Assembly: GCA_029945375.1 (NCBI GenBank)
Contig: CM057060.1
Location: forward strand, 2,232,001-2,296,000
From: Agaricus subrufescens
Lineage: Eukaryota > Basidiomycota > Agaricomycetes > Agaricales > Agaricaceae
Direction: 5' to 3'
Length of the DNA stretch: 64,000 nucleotides
Notes under the pieces: model-generated
Told to the model about the DNA's origin: nothing
Databases searched by the model: none
What the model saw: only the letters and a program-made list of their open reading frames with translations
In this document: positions 1 through 10,380 of the stretch, piece after piece
Layout: each line of letters begins with the position of its first letter
How positions within the stretch are numbered: the stretch's first letter is position 1
Made by a program: the position numbers and the translations under genes

Positions 1-2695
1 CGCCTTGTGCGTATATCGCTGTTAGGCTGGCAGAGGCTCAGAACTGTAAGAGTCAATTGGTGACATTTTAGACTCACATTGGCTCCGTTCTGCCATCCTC
101 TTCTGTTCCGAGGCCCGTCCCCTCTTTCCATCCCATCATCTTCAACAGCTTGTTCCCAACGTTGGCAGAATCTTCACCAGGGTTCAAAGGTGCTGGAGGT
201 GGCGATGGAGGCGGAGGCGGGCCTTCAGATTGACGTTTCTTGCCGGATTTAGCACCACCCTCGGGGACAGGCGTATCAGGTTGATTGAAAAGAGTGCGAC
301 GTTCCAAAGCGCGGTCACGATACTTGGGTTGTTCACTCATCTTCCTGGCCTGGATTTTCTGTCGAGCCACCTCCCGCAAATTTGCATCCTTGTGGTTTTT
401 CTACGAGGACCAAATTGGGAAAAGAGAACAGTAGCAGAACAAAAGGTAACGTCAGCTTGATATAGCCGAAATGGGAAGCAGATATTGGGATTGCGAGCCT
501 TATGCAGATCAGATTCTTTGTTATGGCGTTTAAGCTGATCCAGGGTCTTGAACTGACGTGCACAGAGCAAGCACATTAAAGCTGTGACGTCCGAAAATTC
601 GAATTCAGTCTCAGGAGGTGGCGTAGATCCAGCTTTGGTTGAAACCGTGCTCGTTGAGACAGATGGGGCCTGCGTACGTGATAGACGCAATAAGAATTAT
701 GCCCTGCCTTTTGACAGAATCCAAAGAAAAGGATCACCAAAACAGCTGAGCTGTCCACGTCGTGCGAGAGCTCTTCTTGTACTTGATTCCATTTATTGAT
801 GTTGTTGAAGGTCTACGATTAACAGTATAAGTAGATAGTGCATACAGTGTAGCCGCGTACTTACTTTCTTACTAGCAATCAAGGGTGCGACTTTCTTCAC
901 TTGGTGAGCTTTTTGCTACTGGTTAATTGGATACCTATGGTGAATCTTACGAGCGCCGCACCTTTGCTGGGATTCGTTGGGAGCTCTTCGTTCGCATCCG
1001 GTAGCTCATTGTTTGAGCCATCATCCATAGACAAAAGGGGTGCTTTCGTTGGTCCTGTATAGCCGATCAACCAACTGAGTGCGTTCAATGTAATAGAAGA
1101 CCGACCGGGATTCAATTTGACAGGACCTTTGCTGAAGCTCAGTGTAACAGGCTTATCCGAAACGGGAAGGGTAGAAGGTGCGGCGGGACCTTCCTTGGTC
1201 GAACCTTGACTCGGCAGTGAGCAAAATGCTATAGACCGCTAAGAAAAAGAGAGGAAGTGGACAAGTACTCTTGAGTTTTTTCTTTTTCTCCTTGTCTTTG
1301 TCCTTGTCTTTCGATCCAGCAGGCGCAGACTGCGCAGCTTCATCCACCTGGAACTCCAATACAGCTACCGTTGCACTTTCATCCCAATATCGGACCCAAG
1401 TTCCTTCGACACCACCCAGACTCAGAGACGAAGAGAGACAAGCTTCATCTCGTGAAATAAGGTCAGTGACAGGCTGGAAAGAATAAGGATGCGCAAATGA
1501 AGCCGCAACGGGGCGGTCAGAAATCCGGAAACCATTTGGATGCACTTGGGGCGACATCGTAGCCGCAAGTACAGCCGAAGCAGACTAAATCATTTGTCAA
1601 CGTCAGAAATACGCTACTAGACTTAGGATGTGACGGATATGATACCTGAACGTCAACGAACTCAACAAAAGCGAAGCCAAAACTGGCCATAGTCACTTTG
1701 TCCTTTATAAGAATGATCCGCTTCATCCCCTTGGCACCCTGCTGATTAGGACCAGAAGAGTACAACATGGCCTGGTAGATAGCTTGCGGACCAGAAAGAG
1801 GGTCCAGACCACGAAAAAGAAGAACAGGTGCTTGAGTAGTTCCGATGTCGCGGGTACCGTCATTTGTGCTCGCACGGTTGAATCGCCTATCGTGATGAGA
1901 GGCACTCTGGGAATAATCGATCTTGACCCGACGGCCATTGTGGGGAATTCCAGTTTCAAGAGCTTTATAGAAGGCGGTAGTAGCTGAAGCACCATGGGAA
2001 GCGGGTGGAGGTATTTGAATGAACGGGAACAGAGGATCCACGAATGCACGGGCGTGGTCGACACTCGTGAACTGTGCGAAGCCGAAGCCTTTGGAAGAAC
2101 CTTTGAAAATCCACGACGAACAAACGTCAATTAATGCGTAAGAATAGAGGATAATGTGCAAGTGCCTGATGTTCTTTCTCGAATGATGGTAACGGTTTCA
2201 ATACTGCATCCTTGGGAAGTGAGGTAGGCTTGAAGCTGAGCGCGGAAGTCAAAACGGGGTCAATAACGGTTGTAGTGAACTAAACGGACATCTGCTTCGG
2301 TGAAATCTGGATCAAGACCAAGAAATATGACGTGTGGGCTTGGTTCAGAAGGGATAAGACGCTTTTTGTTAAAGCCGCCACTAGCGCCAGGGCCCGCTCG
2401 ATCTCTATGTCGCTCGTCCTGTCCGTAATCTTGATACTCGTTTTTGTGATAATAAGCGGAACCTTGGGCGCTGTCGTCATACGCATACGAGGAGTCAAAC
2501 CCCTGAAAAAGGAAAGGCAATGAGGCACAAGAAATGTGAAGGGATACGTGGACCAACTCCATTGTTGTACTTGCGCCTTTTGCCTTCGCCATAGTACTCG
2601 TCGTCTCTGCCATGGGAAGCTGCACGAGGATCGCCCGACCAAGACGAATCTTGCCAGGAGTCCTTTCCTCGGTCCCACTCGCGGTTGTAGGCCAT
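1..2695 (-). CDS. RBM5/RBM10-like splicing factor (two RRMs, C2H2 finger, G-patch), 3' end outside window
   Basis: The minus-strand start ATG at 2695 opens an R/G/D/S-rich head (MAYNREWDRGKDS). RRM1 follows (VIFLGLDPDFTEADV, about 2330-2270, and GFGFAQF near 2080), then RRM2 (VLLFRGLDPLSGPQAIYQAM to FGFAFVEF, about 1830-1660). Further on are a basic KDKDKEKKKK stretch, a C2H2 finger (CLLCARQF...HNKESDLH, about 580-510) and a G-patch (GWKEGTGLGTEEDGRTEP). The last visible intron (77-27) joins EP to ILTAIYAQG, which restores the G-patch, so the gene continues past base 1. Order and motifs match the RBM5/RBM6/RBM10 family, which acts in early spliceosome (A complex) alternative splicing in the nucleus. 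I see no OCRE repeat and no RanBP2 finger, so this is a reduced version. Exon edges in the middle are approximate. Confidence 0.85.
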
Positions 2696-2771
2696 GGGTA
2701 TGGTCGAAGTCAGAAAGAAAGGGTGATGTAAACAAAAGACAAACAAACACCTCCTCTCCACCTTCACCATC
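2696..2771. promoter_or_regulatory. 76 bp bidirectional promoter gap
   Basis: Only 76 bases separate the divergent start codons of the RBM5-like gene (minus) and the complex I subunit gene (plus). Both 5' UTRs and promoters must fit here or overlap the neighbouring gene. No clear TATA box was seen; the stretch is C/T-rich on the plus strand just before the second ATG. Confidence 0.5.
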
Positions 2772-3198
2772 ATGGCACACGGTGAGCTCTCTCGCCCTTC
2801 TCGCACGACGACATAACTGACGTTGCCATGTTTAGGACCCGTAAAGGTATTTCTCTGCCCAGTCAAGCGCCACAAATCTACTTATCCATTGGCATAGACA
2901 GATCCCGCGATTGAGCGGTTCAACACCATGGTAACTTTCAAGCCAATATTTCGACTTAAGGCTCACTAGTTGGCAGCGCGAAACCGCATATATGAGATTC
3001 AGATGGACACCGGCCACAGTCCGCACAACACTGCTTGGCTTCGTCATTGCACCACTCGCATTCTACTATATAGCGGACCAGCACCACGTTCGTGACCCGC
3101 TTGTTTCCGAATTTCTCTCCGTCGCTAATGTCCAGCAGGCTCGATGGGATTGGACAGCAAAACGTCGAGGAGAATCCCTTGCCATACGCCCAGAATGA
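2772..3198 (+). CDS. Small mitochondrial complex I subunit, NDUFB4/B15-like
   Basis: The ATG at 2772 starts a tiny first exon (MAHG), followed by micro-sized exons coding PVKDPAIERFNTM and RETAYMRFRWTPATVRTTLL. A single membrane segment comes next (GFVIAPLAFYYIADQHH), and after a last intron ending near 3135 the tail RWDWTAKRRGESLAIRPE ends at TGA 3196-3198. The short length, one transmembrane helix and the W-x-W-x-(A/G)-KRRGESL tail fit the fungal accessory subunit of NADH:ubiquinone oxidoreductase related to NDUFB4, in the inner mitochondrial membrane. It is tail-to-tail with COQ7, 47 bp away. Family name is from memory of the motif; the splice model is self-consistent. Confidence 0.7.
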
Positions 3199-3245
3199 TA
3201 GAGTGGTGCACTGTGTATGCTACAATACGGCTGGAATAAAGTATT

Positions 3246-3984
3246 TCAAATCTTCTTGCATAGTTCTATTGCGACCTTGCAGCCCACACCAATCACGCTG
3301 CTAACGAGGGCGTGCGCGGGCGCTCGTTGTGAAAAATTCTCAACTGCGATATCTAAATGTTCAAGTTCGTCGTCACGAAACTCTTTAATGACTTGTCGGA
3401 GTAGAGGGACGCTCGGGTGGTCATCCGGTAATGATTCCATTTCCTTGAGCTGGCTGCCATAAGGATTAGTCAAAGACACCTATCTGAGATTGAACATGAG
3501 CCCCTCCCTCTACTCACTCGTCATAATGTTCGCCAATGACAGTCTCAACAGCCTCCGTACACGCCATAGCAGTCTCCCGACCCATAAGAGCTGTAGCAGC
3601 ACCCAGTCCGAATCCGGCGACCTTAGCAACATCGCTTAGCAGTGTCGGTCGGACTCGATGTTGCAATTGAAGTTTGTCCATCACCGCAAGATGTTTCTTC
3701 TCTTGGTCCCACATCTCCTGCAGCAGCGCACCTGTCTTGGGGTCCTTTCCGAGCACAGCCATTTGACCCTTGTATATCCAGTTGGCAGCAATCTCTCCGG
3801 CTTGGTCCACGCGGAGGGCAGCGTCCAGTGCATTCTTCTGGTCTTCTGATAGGTCATGGGGCGTTGTTGAGACAGCAGGATGAGAGACTTGGGCTTTGTC
3901 AAGGTAGACAGACGAAGGCAGCCGAGTTGTGCGAGTTGCGAAAGAGCGCGAGAGCGTCGGGCGGACGACACTGCGAAGGAGCAT
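3246..3984 (-). CDS. COQ7: 5-demethoxyubiquinone hydroxylase COQ7
   Basis: COQ7 is the di-iron monooxygenase that hydroxylates demethoxyubiquinone in mitochondrial coenzyme Q synthesis. The start ATG at 3984 opens a basic, serine-rich leader (MLLRSVVRPTLSRSFATRTT) typical of mitochondrial import. Conserved di-iron ligand motifs are visible: DQAGEIAA, WDQEKKHL, TEAVETVIGEHY and, in exon 2, DDELEH. One short intron (about 3517-3477) joins GEHYDE to VSLTNPYGSQLKEME. The C-terminus SSVIGVGCKVAIELCKKI matches the family end. An upstream in-frame GTG at 3996 is not used in this model because a normal ATG with a good leader follows. Length (about 230 aa) is normal. Confidence 0.95.
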
Positions 3985-4083
3985 GGCGTCCAGCACTGAG
4001 ATAGGTCGCGGTCACGTGCCGACACAAGATCCACCAAGTCCTGCGGTCGATCCGTCTCTCTCTCTCTTCTTTAGCCGCCCACT

Positions 4084-5159
4084 ATGTCCGCATCGTACGT
4101 TTCTGTTTGAGCTTCCACCTTCGTCTATCGCTCCAGCTATCCCCAGGTTTACCCCTTCAAATGCTGTCGATATGTCCAACGAACGGACCTGGGCCGCTGA
4201 TCTAGGTCTGTCTCCACCCAAGACCGTCGCATAGTTACTACAAAGTTGCTGCACAGGCATGCTCGACTGGGACTCGACAAACATCGTCTTCACAAAGCGC
4301 AGCTTGATTGAATTTCTCAAGTCCGTTTTACTCTTGTGTAGTTGAGAAATCTACCCCTAAAGGCTCCTCTGTTTACAGGTATACAGGAGTCACTGTAGAC
4401 ACGAACTTTTCAACCATCGCCAAATTACCACGTATGCTACTCATACTTCTCAATTACCTATCCTCTTCACACATTTCCCAGGTTACGCCAAGTTTGGCAA
4501 AATATCTCAATCATCAGCACCACAAGCGCCTGAGAACGCCAGCCAAGGTAAGCATTAAACCACCGTCTATTTCAACCAGTGTACACATGCCATTTTTGTT
4601 ACGCCCCTTCAGATGCTCAAGCATCCGGACAGGACAATTCTTCGGGCTCACACTCCCATATCTTCGGAAACGAGGACAGCGACGATGCACTCTCCTCTGC
4701 ACCTCCCCGCAAACAGAGCAATCCAGAGGCAAGCTCTTCTTTGTACAAGATGTCCATTCGCCATTATTAATATAGCCAATATAGCCAATACAGCCTGCAG
4801 CCCCCGCGGCAGCACCTGATTCTGCGACGTCGTTGGCGCCGCCTCAAATCAGGACATCGCGGTTCGCTCCTTTACACCAATTTTTGACATTTACTCAACT
4901 TCCTTTTTAGGCGAGTCCGGACCAGCCCTGGAGGCGATAGTACCATTGGTAGTTTCTTCGGGTCCGAGGATACTCCCGCCGAATTCAAGCCCACCCGAAA
5001 GTGAGAGAAACGCATATATAACAAAAGCCCTCAGATAACCTGATCTTTTATGGCAGAGTCAGAGAAGGCCCTGGTGGCCAAGATCATATCGGATCGGTAA
5101 GTTAAATCACCAATCCGTACTAGACGCATTTGTTTACTTCATACACAAAGATCTTTTGA
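4084..5159 (+). CDS. Small protein with Jupiter/SPIRAL1-like Pro-Gly-Gly motifs, function unknown
   Basis: I joined at least eight short exons in one frame: MSAS, FTPSNAVDMSNERTWAADLG, MLDWDSTNIVFTKRSLIEFL, YTGVTVDTNFSTIAKLPR, YAKFGKISQSSAPQAPENAS, DAQASGQDNSSGSHSHIFG..., a Pro/Ala linker, RVRTSPGGDSTIGSFFGSED and VREGPGGQDHIGSIF, ending at TGA 5157-5159. The C-terminal half carries two R-V-R-x(2)-PGG-x(3)-IGS-(I/F)-F motifs plus SHIFG, which resemble the PPGG...SLGF and SNIFG motifs of the animal microtubule-binding protein Jupiter/JPT and the GG-x-SSLGYLF motif of plant SPIRAL1. That resemblance is an inference. One intron (4729-4793) seems to use a GC donor. The 5' exons are less certain than the C-terminal ones. 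Confidence 0.6.
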
Positions 5160-5511
5160 TACACAATCACCTGTTAGCAAAACTCAACAGCTCTTCCTGA
5201 TGTTTCTGAACCTGTTTTGGCCCCCGTCTATATTTACCCTAGTGTTGTCTGATCACGACCGAGTGCCACCAATTCTTCTTGTCTCTGTTGCGGTCTCTCA
5301 CGAGACTACAATTATTAAAAAAATTCACATTGATCACATAAACGCCTGTATCCGAAAATCAACTACAACGATGAACATATACAATGATATAATACAATGC
5401 AGGAATAACAAGGTTAAGAGTAAGATAGGGGTCTCCATAAAAAGTTTGGTAAGTATCGGTCGCCTTTTAACAAGTAAGCGAACCAACATGGAAGAGATGG
5501 ACATGCCATAT
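5160..5511. other. Tail-to-tail intergenic stretch
   Basis: AT-rich sequence between the stop of the Jupiter-like gene and the stop of MET30. It should hold both 3' UTRs. A plus-strand open frame across 5200-5559 has no recognisable protein character and runs into the MET30 3' exon, so I do not call it. Confidence 0.5.
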
Positions 5512-7543
5512 TTAGCTTGCGAAGCTCCAAATTTTTATGTCGTTGTCATCACTCCCTGAAACGATTTTATCCTCTCCGAGCGCCAAACAACTCACGGCAG
5601 CCTGATGACCAACCAGTGTGCTGGTACACTTGCCTTCTTCCCTTGACCAAACCTACACGCAGTTTGTAAGCACCGTGAAAATTGGCAGCATCGACACAAT
5701 AGGACACACCTTAATAGTACGGTCATGACTACCACTAACCAGCCTCAGCTTATCACTCGCTACCGCCCATACACCTTCAATGTGGCCAAAGAAGGTCCGC
5801 ACCGTCTCTCCTGTCTCAATATCCCACAGCTTCACAGTGTTATCGAGGCTCCCAGAAATCAACAGCGGTTTCTTCCTCTCCGTAGACAACAAAGTATCGT
5901 CTGGTGCACTGGAAGGGGCAGAATCCTTGTCACTATTGGCCATATTAACGTCTCCGGGGGTGTCACAGTCATCGACCAATAGCTTCATACTCTGCACTTG
6001 GCCGACATGCCCCGTAAATTGTCGGACACATGATCTCTGCGTCAAGTCCCACAGTCTAATGGTGCCATCATCGGATGCGGAAAATAGCATCTTGCCCGGG
6101 TCAATCTGCAGCGGACAGTGAGAGGGACTAGAAGCGGAGACTAGCGATCCGTCGAGGAGAGATGAATCGGAAATGAACTTCTGGCCTGTCCGTGCGTTCG
6201 AGTCCCAAAGCTGTACCGAATTGACCCAGTCCGTATGACCCCTCAAAGTGAATGCACCACCCGTCCTTAAATTCCAGACTTTAACAGTGGCGTCAACACT
6301 ACCCGAAGCCAACACATTCGAGTCAAAGTTCAAGCATACCACACCCTCTGTGTGTCCAGTCAGTGTTTTTATGCATTTACCGCTTCTCCAGTCCCAAACT
6401 TTGATCGAGTTATCCATGCTGCCGGTAATGAGTTTACATTCGTCAAATTGCAAAGAACGCACAGCCCTGGTGTGGCCACGCAAGCAATGGAGTTCGACCC
6501 CCGTCTCCATATTCCAGACACGTGCAGTCCGGTCATAAGAACCAGTGATGAGGATAGGGAAAGCGGGGTGTTGGAGGGTTTCTGAGAACTGCAGGCACAT
6601 AACGCCATCTGTGTGCCCTTTGAGGGTTTTGATAGTACATCGTCCCCTACGCCAGTTCCGCTCCACAGTCATCCGCTCACTATAGACATCTTTCCAGGGC
6701 CGGGTAACGGAAGGGTTGAGAGCCACGTCGTTGGTGGTCAAGAGTGACGAGAAGGAGTCGATCAAGGAACAAGCCTGGTAAGGGTCTTCGGATCTCTGCC
6801 GCTTGAGAGGTGGTGCAGAAAGATTGGTGCGGTCCTCGCAAGATCGTTTCAGAGGGAATGAAGGGCGGGCAAGGAGAGCGACGGAGGCTGACGACTGTGG
6901 AGGCTGTTGCAATTGAAGTAGCTCTGGGGCGGGAGAAGGGGAGGGAGAGGGAGGAATAGGAGAAAGCCGGGGGATGGCACGCCTCTTTTCAAGGATAGGA
7001 AGGCCCCACCCACACTTGGTACATTTTTGGCCAATGTGCTGTTCACAGATGCCTCTCCAGAGAATATCGTCATCGGCGAGCGCCCTCCAACGCTTGGAGA
7101 CCTGTGCGGCTCTGCAGAGAGAGGTGGCATCTAGATGCAAGAGGACTTTGAGGCTGAGTTCGTGCGGAAGGACGACAAAGGGGTCTATGCGGATGAGATA
7201 AGCGAGCTGCTCGGTGAGCAGGGAGAGTTGGGAGAAGCAGCACATGGTCAGGAGGCCCTGGAGAATAAGGCCGCGGCGGGGATGGGAGGAAGCGGAGAAG
7301 GCAGACCAAATGGCGTTGACCTGCTGCCGTTCTTCGAGCGGGAGGGCGTCGAGAGACTGTGAGTGGAGTCAGGGGAGCTGGCCGGAGCGGGTAAACGGCA
7401 AAACGTACGTGCTGGAGCCTGAGGTTGGTGCCCTCGTCCGCCATCCGCTGGTGGCGGACGCAGAGCTTGCGGGGCTGGGGCTTTGCGGCGGTGGCAGCGA
7501 GGCGGGCGGCGGGGAGGGTATCGCAGACATAGGAGGAGGCCAT
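5512..7543 (-). CDS. MET30: F-box/WD40 sulfur controller MET30/sconB, SCF substrate receptor
   Basis: The start ATG at 7543 is followed by PRKLCVRHQRMADEGTNLRLQ split as two parts by an intron (about 7412-7362), then LPLEERQQVNAIWSAFSASS and MCCFSQLSLL. The F-box is LPHELSLKVLLHLDATSLC, then CTKCGWGLPILEKR. A low-complexity linker leads to at least seven WD40 repeats ending in GSxDxTxxVW/LW motifs. A final exon (5653-5512) codes WSREEGKCTSTLVGH...KIVSGSDDNDIKIWSFAS and the stop. This exact order is the signature of yeast Met30 and Aspergillus/Neurospora sconB/scon-2, the SCF adaptor that restrains the sulfur-assimilation activator MET4/METR/CYS3. The protein is complete, about 650 aa. Confidence 0.93.
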
Positions 7544-7743
7544 GCAGTGATCGGAGTTTATTTCGTGTTTATATACCTCCATCTAACACTGATCTCGGGT
7601 CGCGTCATCCATTCGCAATCACTTAATGAGTACATGTCGTGTCATTCAATTCAAGATATAATAACAGTGACAGAAAGGCGAAACTAGCGCAAAAAAAAAG
7701 AAAAAAGAATCAAATCAAGTCACTCCAACCCGGCCGCCCGCTT

Positions 7744-10380
7744 TCAATCCAACGTCAGCTTCATCTGTTCGAGAGGTATGGGCACAAAGTTGTCTAGCAC
7801 AATCGACCGCGAGGCCAGCTCCGGTTCGCAGTGTGGAGGAACAAGCCGTCGAATTAGATCCGGTCGCACGGAAAGCTCTGCGTCGGTCTCAGTTAGCGAC
7901 ATTCTGGCGATGGATCAAATACGCATGACTCACCTTCCCGCGTGAAATTGAAAAGCAGAGGGAAATCCCTACCATTGGGCATACGAGCCCCGACATCCCG
8001 CAACTCATCAAAGAAGGAGTGAACCATGGCTTCGACTGCACTCAAACGGGCGCCCGGAGTGTACTCCAACAGCTTCGAGACCAAGTCTATAGCTTCTGGC
8101 GCAGTGCGAGGGCGGAATACCTGGCCGCCCGGTGTCAAAAGAGCAATTGCGTCAAGGAAGGGTCAGATTACGCACTTTTGAGAAGGGATGAGGTTTGATC
8201 TGTGGGAACTTGTGTTCCATGTAGTTTGGATTCATCGTCTTGATTTGCTCTCGCGATGGGGTCCCGAGTACTTTGATTATCTCCACTAGCTGGTCGATCC
8301 CACTTTCTCCCGGGAACAAGGGTTGTCCCAGCATCAGTTCCGCCATAACACACCCTGTCGACCAGATGTCTGCGAACAAACCAAATTAGCCCTGGGCTGT
8401 CATTCCATAAAAAGACTGAGGGACTTGCCGATGTTTGTCGTATAGTTTGTTGCTCCAAAAATCAGCTCCGGTGCCCGATAGTATCTTGAGCAAATGTAGC
8501 TGACGTTGGGCTCGCCAGCAACAAGGATCTTGGCGGAACCGAAATCACACAGTTTGAGGACACCTGTTGCAGGATTAAGTAGGAGATTCTGGGGCTTGAT
8601 ATCGCGATGGCAGATTCCGACAGAGTGGATATAGGCAAGAGAGCGTAGCAGCTGGTACATATACAGTTTGATTTGTAGCATGGGCATGGGCTGTTTGAGC
8701 TTGGCATAGTGGCGACTAGCCCGGTAGACGGTTTCAGGGACATATTCCAATACAAGATTGAGGTCAGGGGGCTGTCAGCCGAGCAATTCGCTAAATCAAC
8801 TACCTGCAACGAGGTCCCCATTTTTTTCCTAATTCGGAGTTCTCACGGGGCCCTTGTAGATGTCTATCATCACGCTGAGAATCACGCTGAACATCACACT
8901 GGGAAAATCTCAGTCACGGCGTCGGTGATATCAGAATGGTCTGATCACAGGCCTGGTGACGATAACGATTTAACAAATCTCGCCGACATTCTGCATGCCT
9001 GCCGGATGCGCTGCAAATTCTCAGTAAAACATAATTTGTAATAGATCTTATCATGATACACCTCGTCGTTACCACTCTCGCCATCGATGGGCTCACGATC
9101 GGAACACATTCTTGATGACACAACTATCATGCTCCAGGATGGGACACAGTTCCGCACTCGATATGAAGGTAAACGGCACATTGTCACTTGTGATTTGTGC
9201 TTTGGTTTTGTCAAGCTTCCGCTAACAGCAAACCCAAAGACATTGGAGTCTCACCGTAAAGCATGCAAGGCTCGGCAGGAGAAACGAGCCTTTAAACAAT
9301 TTCGACTCCTGGATCCAGTTCCCAAAGCTGAAGAAACCCTTGGTCTACAACATCTTTTCAGGTCTGATGGAAGGCCCTTGGTCGAATGTCCTGGCCAATG
9401 GGTTCAGTGGTCTGCTGGATCTCTTTGGGAGACCTATCCCTTTCGCTTCCACTCAGCCAAAGACATTGGCTACACACCGATTAGCATTGACGAAGCATTT
9501 TAAGCTACCGGATAGTGATGATTTGCCTCTTGGAGTCTCTGAAGATTGCCTACAGTTTGGATTAGATGACGAAATTGGAGAATTTATTGGAAAGCGGCAA
9601 AGATCGGAGACCCAGTCATCCTCAAAGCCACCATCAAGAAACATCATTTCTGATGTAGCGTAGATAAATACTATCAGCCCAATCTATATCAATTCTATAT
9701 CTGCTCCGAAATGCAGCCGAAATGTGACCATGATGTGACCTAAGCGTTATTTTGAGTGACCAGGGTTTTCGTGAGAACTCCGAATTAGGAAAAAAATGGG
9801 GACCTCGTTGCAGGTAGTTGATTTAGCGAATTGCTCGGCTGACAGCCCCCTGATTGAGGTACACTTCGTCTTTCTGATGGAAATAATCGTCAGTACATCA
9901 TTAAAAATAGGCACAAATACATACCTTGTCACCGTTTGAATAGAAAAACGCTTTGAGGTCGACGACGTTGGGGTGGGAGACGAGTCTCATGATCTGGAGT
10001 TCACGATTCTAGACGATGTCAGGGCGCGATAAGCGACGAGACGCTGGGGGGAAAGTGGGGGGACGGTTGGACTGACTTTGAAGCGCTTGTCCTGGAGGAC
10101 CTTCTTGATGGCAATGTCTTCGCCGTCGCCTCCATCGAGAAGCTTGGCCTGGAAGACGACACCGAAGGATCCGTTGCCGACGACCTTGCAGTTGGTGTAG
10201 GAGATATCTTTGGTCTCTCCGGACTTTCCGTCGGAGGCAATGACTTTGACTATCTTGTGGGGCTCGTCGACGGCTGGAAAAGGATGGGGACGATCGGGGA
10301 CGATGAGGGACGATGGAGGGGGAGAGGGGGGGCGACGTACGGGAGATTTTGACACCGTTGATAGGGCCATGGGTTGCCAT
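7744..10380 (-). CDS. GSK-3 family protein kinase, coding exon interrupted by a DNA transposon
   Basis: The ATG at 10380 gives [14 protein letters not shown], then [19 protein letters not shown]. The glycine loop [19 protein letters not shown]-type lysine (IAIKKVLQ), catalytic loop [18 protein letters not shown] and activation segment [15 protein letters not shown] with the GSK-3 regulatory tyrosine are all present. The C-lobe follows through [19 protein letters not shown], and the tail ends LEQMKLTLD with the stop at 7744-7746. GSK-3 kinases act in stress, development and glycogen/transcription control. Between VYLN and LVLEYV the exon is split by the 1,088 bp element at 8765-9852. Removing the element and one target copy restores the frame exactly. 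Read straight through, translation enters the element and stops within about ten codons, so this copy is broken unless the insert is spliced out. All other exons look intact, so the event is recent. Confidence 0.93.
8765..8847 (+). repeat. Left terminal inverted repeat of the hAT-like element
   Basis: An 83 bp arm starting CAGGGGGCTG and containing a run of seven T. It pairs base for base with 9770-9852. Just inside it, near 8870-8905, the sequence ATCACGCTGA occurs twice with a third imperfect copy, a candidate subterminal transposase-binding repeat. The target duplication ATTGAGGT lies immediately outside at 8757-8764. Confidence 0.95.
9087..9663 (+). CDS. Internal open reading frame of the transposon, zinc-finger-like remnant
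   Basis: A frame at 9087-9503 begins [16 protein letters not shown] and contains [20 protein letters not shown] followed by SHRKAC, a C-x2-C...H-x4-C pattern like the zinc-binding heads carried by basidiomycete transposon proteins. An overlapping second frame (9340-9663) continues with [21 protein letters not shown] and could be joined through an acceptor at TTTTCAG near 9360. No transposase catalytic (RNase H-like) region is present. It may be the leftover N-terminal exon of the parent hAT transposase or a captured gene. Expression is unproven. Confidence 0.45.
9770..9852 (-). repeat. Right terminal inverted repeat of the hAT-like element
   Basis: Reverse complement of 8765-8847, ending GACAGCCCCCTG, followed by the second ATTGAGGT target copy at 9853-9860. 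Read in the GSK-3 direction, the element's other arm ends with TGACAG|CCCCCTG at 8772/8771, which could serve as a 3' splice site (see findings). Confidence 0.95.

Larger units (their letters stand above)
8765..9852. mobile_element. hAT-like non-autonomous DNA transposon inserted in the GSK-3 gene
   Basis: The element is 1,088 bp. It begins CAGGGGGCTG and ends with its reverse complement CAGCCCCCTG. The inverted repeats are 83 bp at each end (8765-8847 and 9770-9852) and identical by eye. It is flanked by a direct duplication of ATTGAGGT (8757-8764 and 9853-9860). An 8 bp target duplication with a CAGGG start is the hAT superfamily signature. KDZ-type fungal elements also have been described with 8 bp duplications and cannot be excluded. 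The interior holds a short zinc-finger-type reading frame but far too little sequence for a full transposase of 600 or more residues. Perfect ends plus a perfect target duplication point to a recent jump driven by a transposase elsewhere. Confidence 0.95.

Noticed and set aside
5200..5559. 119-codon frame after the Jupiter-like gene
   Set aside because: It overlaps the final WD40 exon of MET30 and shows no recognisable motif.
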